Source: an uncultured Opitutia bacterium (GTDB lineage Bacteria > Verrucomicrobiota > Verrucomicrobiia > Opitutales > Opitutaceae). From it: a DNA stretch of 38,596 nucleotides. A program made the position numbers and the translations under genes. The stretch is from the NCBI GenBank assembly GCA_903869665.1, contig CAIPZZ010000053.1:1-38596 (forward strand). The letters run 5' to 3'. The notes under the pieces are model-generated. The model was not told where the DNA came from. It did not search any database and worked only from the letters and a program-made list of their open reading frames with translations. This document shows, one piece after another, positions 34,195-38,596 of the stretch (its first letter is position 1; each line of letters starts with the position of its first letter).

Positions 34195-34726
34195 ATGAAA
34201 ACTAGCAGAATATTTTGGGTCATTCTGGCGGTGGCTTGTGCTGGTGCCGGCCTTTCTTGCTCACAAAAGGCGTCCGCCAATTCCTTGGAGGAAAACGGAA
34301 CTTTTGCCGAAAGGGTTCGCATCACCAATGCGATCAATCTGGGTGATGTTCAGGCCGGTCAAACAATGCTTGGCTGACGGCATCAGCCCTCATGTGAGGG
34401 GAAAGGGAGACCTTGCGACGCCGGTGCATCAGGCGGCCCAAATGCAGAAATTGGAAATCTTGAAACTGTTGGTGCAAGCTGGCGGTGATCCGAACGTAAA
34501 GGATAGCACTGGAAACACCCCGCTGCATTTTGCGGCTGCCGATGGTAGAGCTTTCGACAGAAATTCCCCCAAGGCGGCGACATTGGCCTATCTGATATCG
34601 AAGGGGGGTGATGCCAGCGTGAAAAACAATTCCGGAAAGACACCGCTTGATTTGGCAACGGAGGCGAACGATCGAATAGCTGAGGAAATTTTGAAGGGTT
34701 CCGGCACGCCGCCCACCACGCGTTAA
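34195..34726 (+). pseudogene. Ankyrin-repeat lipoprotein gene with one-base frameshift
   Basis: The ATG at 34195 begins a lipoprotein signal peptide with lipobox LSCS (Cys at residue 22). The frame reads to INLGDVQA and then stops at 34377. The +1 frame continues the same protein: VKQCLADGISPH, then two ankyrin-like units (ATPVHQAAQMQKLEILKLL and GNTPLHFAAADG, and KTPLDLATE). Deleting one G in the ccggtc stretch at 34355-34360 restores a single 176-codon protein. The gene is more A/T-rich than its neighbours. It may be a recent pseudogene, a phase-variable gene or a sequencing error. Product: probably a periplasmic, membrane-anchored ankyrin protein of unknown partner. Confidence 0.75.
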
Positions 34727-34730
34727 GTAG

Positions 34731-35756
34731 TCACACCAGCCCCGCGGTCTCGTCGAAGCCGAGCCAGAGGTTCATGATCTGCACGGCCTGGCCGCTCGCG
34801 CCTTTCACGAGGTTGTCCTCGGCGGAGGTCAGGATGAAGTTGCCGGTGCGCGGGTCGTGGACGGCTGAGACATCAATGCGGTTGGTGCCGACGGTGTGCG
34901 CGGTGTCAGGGGTCTCGCCTGAGGGGAGAATTTGCACGAACGGCCGTCCGGCGTAGGCGGCGCGCCACGCGGCATAGACCTGCTCGACGGTGCCGCCGGG
35001 CACGGCGGGCACGGTGATGGTCGTGGCGATGCCGCGCCGCATGGGCGCGAGGTGCGGGTTGAACTGGATAATAGTTTTCGTGCCGCTATGCAGCGCGAGT
35101 TGCTCCTCAATCTCGGCGAGGTGGCGGTGCTTCACGAGGCCGTAGGCCTTGGCGCTCTCGGCGCGCTCGCAGAACAGGTAGGCCTCCTCGGCCTTTTTGC
35201 CCGCGCCGCTGACGCCGCTGAACGAGTTGGCGACGATGTGCTCGCGCGTGACGATGCCGGCCTTGAGCAGCGGCACCAGCGGGACGAGGATGCTAGTCGG
35301 ATAGCAGCCGGGCGCGGCGACAAGCTTGGCCTCGGTTTTCCACGCGGGCGGCGTGAGCTCGGGGAGGACGAAGCGCGCGGCGGGCAGCAGCTCGGGCGCG
35401 TGGTGCTCGCCGTAATATTTGGTGTAGGTGGCGAGGTCGGCGATGCGGAAGTCGGCGCTCAGATCAATGACCCGCCTGCCGGCGGCGACGAGGGCCTTGG
35501 CGTAGGTCGCGGCCGCGCCATGCGGGAGGGCGAGGAACCACAGGGCGACATCGCTGGCGGCGAGCGCGGCGGGATCGGAGTCGGAGAACGTGAGGCCGTG
35601 GTCCGCGCCGCGCACAGCAGGAATGACGGAGGCGAGCGGCTTACCCGCGTGCGTGCGCGAGGTGACCGCCGCGAGCGTGACGCGCGGATGGCCGAGCAGG
35701 AGTTTGACGAGGACCTCGCCTGAGTAACCGGATGCGCCGACGATGCCGACTTTCAT
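34731..35756 (-). CDS. argC: N-acetyl-gamma-glutamyl-phosphate reductase
   Basis: 341 residues. It reduces N-acetylglutamyl-5-phosphate with NADPH in the third step of arginine (and ornithine) synthesis. The Rossmann start is VGIVGASGYSGEVLVKLL, the catalytic Cys is in AAPGCYPTSILVPL, and FSGVSGAGKKAEEAYLF and RHLAEIEEQL are family motifs. Unlike in many bacteria it is not in an arg operon. It lies next to the ornithine decarboxylase/homospermidine genes but on the opposite strand, so any link through ornithine supply is only suggestive. Confidence 0.95.
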   Translation of the reverse strand: MKVGIVGASGYSGEVLVKLLLGHPRVTLAAVTSRTHAGKPLASVIPAVRGADHGLTFSDSDPAALAASDVALWFLALPHGAAATYAKALVAAGRRVIDLSADFRIADLATYTKYYGEHHAPELLPAARFVLPELTPPAWKTEAKLVAAPGCYPTSILVPLVPLLKAGIVTREHIVANSFSGVSGAGKKAEEAYLFCERAESAKAYGLVKHRHLAEIEEQLALHSGTKTIIQFNPHLAPMRRGIATTITVPAVPGGTVEQVYAAWRAAYAGRPFVQILPSGETPDTAHTVGTNRIDVSAVHDPRTGNFILTSAEDNLVKGASGQAVQIMNLWLGFDETAGLV

Positions 35757-35821
35757 GAGATGGAGGAAAAGGAAACGGAGCTTTAGAGGGAAGCCAAGAA
35801 GCCAAGAAAAGAGGCTGCGGA

Positions 35822-35844
35822 GCCAGCTCGGCGAGCCGGCCTAC
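35822..35844 (-). repeat. GTAG-footed REP-like hairpin
   Basis: On the minus strand GTAG (35844-35841) precedes stem GCCGGCTCG-c-CGAGCTGGC with one mismatch. It lies upstream of argC within the 295-nt space before rpsI. Bases 35785-35815 next to it hold a short tandem of gaagccaa units. Confidence 0.75.
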
Positions 35845-35861
35845 AAACCGGAAACGGAATT

Positions 35862-35977
35862 TTGGCCACGAAAAGCACTGCAAAATCCATGGTGGCGGCG
35901 GTGCCGTGCGTCGCGCCCATAGGCGCGCTGGAGACTTTGTCGGAGCGCCAGATACTTTTTGTGCTTTTCGTGGCCAA
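35862..35977. repeat. 17-bp inverted repeat around an 82-nt spacer
   Basis: Arm 35862-35878 (ttggccacgaaaagcac) is perfectly complementary to 35961-35977. Arm sequences resemble ten-base units of the ccacgaaaag type. The spacer shows no open frame. The element lies between the argC start and the rpsI terminator. Confidence 0.85.
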
Positions 35978-35990
35978 TCGGTTTGTGGCT

Positions 35991-36030
35991 TGGAAACAAA
36001 AAGCCGCCTCTCGCAGGGAGAAGGCGGCTT
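35991..36030 (-). terminator. Rho-independent terminator of the rplM-rpsI operon
   Basis: Stem AAGCCGCCT/AGGCGGCTT (36001-36009 with 36022-36030) is followed on the minus strand by tttttgttt. It lies 22 bases after the rpsI stop. Confidence 0.88.
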
Positions 36031-36051
36031 GAAAAAACGGATGGCGTTCGC

Positions 36052-36453
36052 TCAGCGCTTCGAGAACTGGAAGCGTTTGCGCGCACCGGGCTGGCCGGCC
36101 TTCTTGCGCTCTTTCTCGCGCGGGTCGCGCTTGAGATGGCCGGCCTTCTTGAGGGCGGCGCGGAGCTCAGGGTTGAGCTTCTGGAGCGCACGAGCGATAC
36201 CATGGGCGACCGCGCCGGCCTGGCCAGCGACGCCGCCGCCAGTGATGTTGGCGGTCACATCCACCTTGTCACGCAGCTCGACAGTGAGCAGCGGGGCGTA
36301 GGCCTGCTTCGAGAAATTGTCGTGTGAGAAATAGCGGTCGAACTCGCGGCCGTTGGCGACGAGCTTGCCGGTGCCGGTGACGAGACGGATGCGGGCGGTG
36401 GCGGTCTTGCGGCGGCCGGTGGTGACGATGGTGGCGGTGGTTTCGGCGCTCAT
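36052..36453 (-). CDS. rpsI: 30S ribosomal protein S9 (uS9)
   Basis: 133 residues. It carries the family start TVTTGRRKTATARIRLV-like region (IVTTGRRKTATARIRLVTG), VNGREFDRYF-like NGREFDRYFSHDNF, DVTANITGGGVAGQAGAVAHGIARAL, and the basic C-terminal tail KRFQFSKR that contacts P-site tRNA. It is cotranscribed with rplM 23 bases upstream, the universal bacterial arrangement. Confidence 0.97.
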   Translation of the reverse strand: MSAETTATIVTTGRRKTATARIRLVTGTGKLVANGREFDRYFSHDNFSKQAYAPLLTVELRDKVDVTANITGGGVAGQAGAVAHGIARALQKLNPELRAALKKAGHLKRDPREKERKKAGQPGARKRFQFSKR

Positions 36454-36476
36454 GGGCGGGACGGCGGGAGGAGGGT

Positions 36477-36908
36477 TCAGCGGACGGAGATTTTCACGGG
36501 GTTCTGCGCCTCGTGGGTGTGCTTCGGGCCGCGGAAAACGCGCAGCTTGGTGAGCATCTTGGCGGCGATGCGGTTCTTGGGGAGCATCCCTTTCACGGCG
36601 TGCGTGACGATGTGCTCAGGGCGGTGTGCGCGCATCTGGGGCACGGAACGGTAGCTCTCGCCGCCGACGAAGCCGGAGAACGCCATGTATTCGTTGGCCG
36701 TCTCCTTTTTGCCGGTGAGGACAGCCTTCTCGGCGTTGATGACGACGACAAAGTCGCCCGTGTCCACAGTGGGCGTGTAGGACGCCTTGTGGCGGCCGCG
36801 GATGAGGTTGGCGGCCTTCACGGCGAGCCGGCCGAGCACGACGCCGTCGGCATCGATCAGATGCCATTTGGGCTGCACAGCCTCCTGTTTGGCGATGAAG
36901 GTTTTCAT
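36477..36908 (-). CDS. rplM: 50S ribosomal protein L13 (uL13)
   Basis: 143 residues. Signatures are WHLIDADGVVLGRLAVKAANLIRG-type start (WHLIDADGVVLGRLA), DFVVVINAEKAVLTGKK and HAVKGMLPKNRIAAKML. First gene of the rplM-rpsI operon. A TTGACA box lies about 40 bases upstream on the minus strand. There is no clear Shine-Dalgarno site before the ATG. Confidence 0.97.
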   Translation of the reverse strand: MKTFIAKQEAVQPKWHLIDADGVVLGRLAVKAANLIRGRHKASYTPTVDTGDFVVVINAEKAVLTGKKETANEYMAFSGFVGGESYRSVPQMRAHRPEHIVTHAVKGMLPKNRIAAKMLTKLRVFRGPKHTHEAQNPVKISVR

Positions 36909-36927
36909 GGGAAAAGGGGTTGACGAG

Positions 36928-36951
36928 ACAGGTTCCGGCGCGGGCTGTCAA
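36928..36951 (-). promoter_or_regulatory. Possible -35 region of the rplM-rpsI promoter
   Basis: On the minus strand a perfect TTGACA (36951-36946) lies upstream of rplM. The sequence at the expected -10 distance (around tctcgt) is a poor match, so this call rests on the -35 box and its position. Confidence 0.35.
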
Positions 36952-37008
36952 TGCCTGTTTTTGGGGAGAAAAAGTTATCCCGCCCGGGTATCCGGCCGGA
37001 ATTCGTGT

Positions 37009-37734
37009 TCAGAACCCCACCGTCAAGCCGGCCGTCCACGTCACGAGGTTGCGGCGCGCGCCTTTGAGGTCGTTGGAGTCGTATTGCGCGCCGAGATTAA
37101 GGGTGGCGTTGCCGGCGATCCGGTAGGGCACGCCGACGCCCGCACCCCAGTAGGTGTAGTCGCTGCCGCGGTGGATGCCGGTGTAGCCGGCATGGAGGTC
37201 GAACCGCAGCGCGAAGCCGAGCTTCTCGGCGGGCACGAACGCCCCGAGCGAGGCGATGACATTATAGTTCTGCCGCGTGAAATCGTAGGCCGTGTAGATC
37301 GTGGGGGTTAGGCCGGGGCCGACCGTGCCGCCGGCGAAGCCCAGGTAACCCTCGGTGCTGGAGTTGTTCTGGCCGGCGGTATAATAGCCCTGCGGGAAAT
37401 AATACTGGCGCGCGCCAAGATCGAGTTTCCACCCCCGGCCAAGCGTCTCGGCGGGCAGGTTGTAGCCGGCGTAGAAATTGAGCTCGTTTTTCTGTCCGCC
37501 GGCACCGGTCGGCAGGTTACCCCACAGGCCGAGGTAGCCGTCGCCGCCGGAGAGATCGATCGAGGGCTGGAGCGAGGCGCGTGCGAGCTGCTGGCCGCGA
37601 TAGACGTAGCGGCTGGCAAAAGTGAGGTCGGTCTTCACGGCGACCTCGGGCAGCTCAGTGGCGGACGCGGCCGGCGGAGTGGCGAAAGGCGCGAATGCGA
37701 GGAGGAGCGCGGAAAGGCGGGCGGCGGTATTCAT
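37009..37734 (-). CDS. TorF-family putative porin
   Basis: 241 residues with a Sec signal peptide (about 1-26, ending ASA-TELPE). The mature part is rich in alternating, aromatic beta-strands and ends in Phe (TWTAGLTVGF), as outer-membrane beta-barrels do. It shows the motifs TFASRYVYRGQQLA, QPSIDLSGGDGYLGLWGN and ELNFYAGY that define the TIGR02001/TorF group, for which a small-molecule porin role is presumed. It is divergent from the DUF423 gene. The ATG at 37734 is the one that places the signal peptide correctly. Confidence 0.85.
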   Translation of the reverse strand: MNTAARLSALLLAFAPFATPPAASATELPEVAVKTDLTFASRYVYRGQQLARASLQPSIDLSGGDGYLGLWGNLPTGAGGQKNELNFYAGYNLPAETLGRGWKLDLGARQYYFPQGYYTAGQNNSSTEGYLGFAGGTVGPGLTPTIYTAYDFTRQNYNVIASLGAFVPAEKLGFALRFDLHAGYTGIHRGSDYTYWGAGVGVPYRIAGNATLNLGAQYDSNDLKGARRNLVTWTAGLTVGF

Positions 37735-37905
37735 GGATGGGCGGAAGGTTAGGGTTTGCGGAGCGGACGCGCCCCGGCTTGGGTGAGGGGAGCGCGGCGG
37801 CACGCGCAGTTCAAGCCTTTTGCTCGCGCCGCGCGCGCACGGAACCGACCCGACCAGCGGGACGGAGTTCCTGCCGCGCCGGCGCTGGCCGCACAATTTC
37901 CCACC

Positions 37906-38322
37906 ATGACCAACAAGACCCTCCTGCTCGCCGCCGGCCTCGCCGGCCTCGCGGGTGTCGCGCTCGGGGCATTCGGCGCGCACGCGCTGCGCGACACGCT
38001 TGCGGCCGCGCCCAGCGGCAACGGCGTCGAGACCTGGCGCACCGCGACGATTTACCATCTTGTCCACGCCGTTGCCGCGCTCGGCGTGTCGCTCGCGCTG
38101 GCGGCGGGCGGGGGGACTATCTCGCCTGCGGCGCAACGCCTCCTGCGCGCGGCGGCGGCGTGTTGGCTCACAGGCGTGATGCTGTTCTCCGGCTCGCTCT
38201 ATTGGCTCGCGCTCGGCGGGCCGAAGTGGCTCTGGCCGGTCACGCCGCTCGGCGGGCTGGCGCTGCTCGCGGGCTGGTCGCTGGTCGCTGTCGCCGGCTG
38301 GAAAGGCGGGGCAGGAAAATGA
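37906..38322 (+). CDS. DUF423 family membrane protein
   Basis: 138 residues with four membrane spans. The N terminus has the family motif GLAGVALGAFGAHALR. The next signatures are TATIYHLVHAVAALG (family YQMYHALAL-like) and LFSGSLYWLALGG, then TPLGGLALLAGW. The function of this widespread family is unknown. It stands alone between the porin and the cca gene. Confidence 0.9.
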   Translation: MTNKTLLLAAGLAGLAGVALGAFGAHALRDTLAAAPSGNGVETWRTATIYHLVHAVAALGVSLALAAGGGTISPAAQRLLRAAAACWLTGVMLFSGSLYWLALGGPKWLWPVTPLGGLALLAGWSLVAVAGWKGGAGK

Positions 38323-38341
38323 AAATTTGCCAAAGTCCCGG

Positions 38342-38403
38342 GGTGGAGCGCGACCTCCGGTCGCATTTTTCCGAAAAGCGCGCCAGGGACGTCGCGCTCC
38401 ACC
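38342..38403. repeat. Inverted pair of GTGG-footed REP-like elements
   Basis: The ends 38342-38354 and 38391-38403 are perfectly complementary (13 bp, ggtggagcgcgac). On the plus strand GTGG precedes a GCGACC-tcc-GGTCGC hairpin. On the minus strand GTGG precedes AGCGCG...CGCGCT. The pair lies between the DUF423 gene and cca. Confidence 0.82.
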
Positions 38404-38417
38404 TTTACAATTGAGCC

Positions 38418-38596
38418 ATGATCATGCCCGCCGCGATCTCCCTCCCAGCAGACCTCCGCGCCGTGCTCGATGCGGTCCGCCGCGTCGGCCGGCCGCGGCT
38501 GGTGGGCGGGTGTGTGCGCGATTGGCTGCTCGGGCTGGAGGCGAAAGATTTTGATGTCGAGGTGCCGGGGGTGACGTTTGAGGAACTGCACCGCGC
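38418..38596 (+). CDS. CCA tRNA nucleotidyltransferase / poly(A) polymerase family, 5' part
   Basis: Only the first 59 codons are present; the gene runs off the window. The nucleotidyltransferase head signature is visible: PRLVGGCVRDWLLG followed by KDFDVEVPG, with the DxD metal-binding pair (DFD). The full enzyme adds CCA to tRNA 3' ends or poly(A) to RNA. ATGs at 38418 and 38424 are both possible starts. The product type cannot be narrowed without the rest. Confidence 0.85.
   Translation, partial: MIMPAAISLPADLRAVLDAVRRVGRPRLVGGCVRDWLLGLEAKDFDVEVPGVTFEELHR

Overview
The window is GC-rich, tightly packed bacterial chromosome and reads as one draft contig. Gene content points to Verrucomicrobiota, probably an Opitutaceae-like lineage. 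The supports are an ornithine decarboxylase/homospermidine synthase pair, an all-alpha dUTPase, a YacL-type PIN-TRAM protein, a TorF-type porin, a Kup transporter, few clear Shine-Dalgarno sites and many short palindromic intergenic repeats. There is no rRNA or other marker that would settle the taxonomy. Bases 1-18 are identical to the end of an Illumina adapter, so the left edge is artificial. The right edge cuts a CCA-adding enzyme gene.

Layout. 0.3-4.3 kb: a Gly/Cys-tailed TIGR04222-type membrane protein, a YiiX-like hydrolase, aroE and a YggS-type PLP protein. 4.4-10.4 kb: an A/T-rich orphan membrane protein, a LysR regulator, dUTPase, an RluA-type pseudouridine synthase, a GH20-like glycosidase and an aldo/keto reductase. 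10.4-16.6 kb: an orphan gene ending in an attC-like hairpin, Hsp20, a MalY/PatB-type C-S lyase, DUF1648, dus, PIN-TRAM with a 45-residue membrane ORF ahead of it, and an EVE protein. 16.6-22.6 kb: transport and nitrogen genes, namely Kup, a CitMHS/NhaD-like antiporter, then PII - ammonium transporter - PII with a strong sigma-54 promoter before the transporter. 22.7-31.4 kb: an acyltransferase-like left-handed beta-helix protein, trpS, a BlaI-type repressor with a frameshifted partner, a 26-residue-repeat solenoid protein, kdsB, HPr, an eroded lgt-like remnant, tatD and an M32 carboxypeptidase. 31.5-38.6 kb: homospermidine operon, a frameshifted ankyrin lipoprotein, argC, rplM-rpsI, a TorF-like porin, DUF423 and the start of cca.

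The coding content is mostly housekeeping. The unusual layer lies between the genes. At least two designs of small inverted repeats recur. (1) REP-like hairpins carry a GTAG or GTGG foot, often as inverted pairs, with unrelated stem sequences; one cluster is read through in frame inside the GH20 gene and another supplies the kdsB stop. (2) Purine/pyrimidine hairpins have arms built of degenerate 6-7 nt units that differ by whole-unit indels. They always sit between the stop of one gene and the start of the next, with the pyrimidine arm first in the direction of transcription. A related 10-nt-unit class is also present. No mobilising enzyme for any of them is encoded here. Two genes (a BlaI-linked ORF and an ankyrin lipoprotein) each become intact if a single base is removed.
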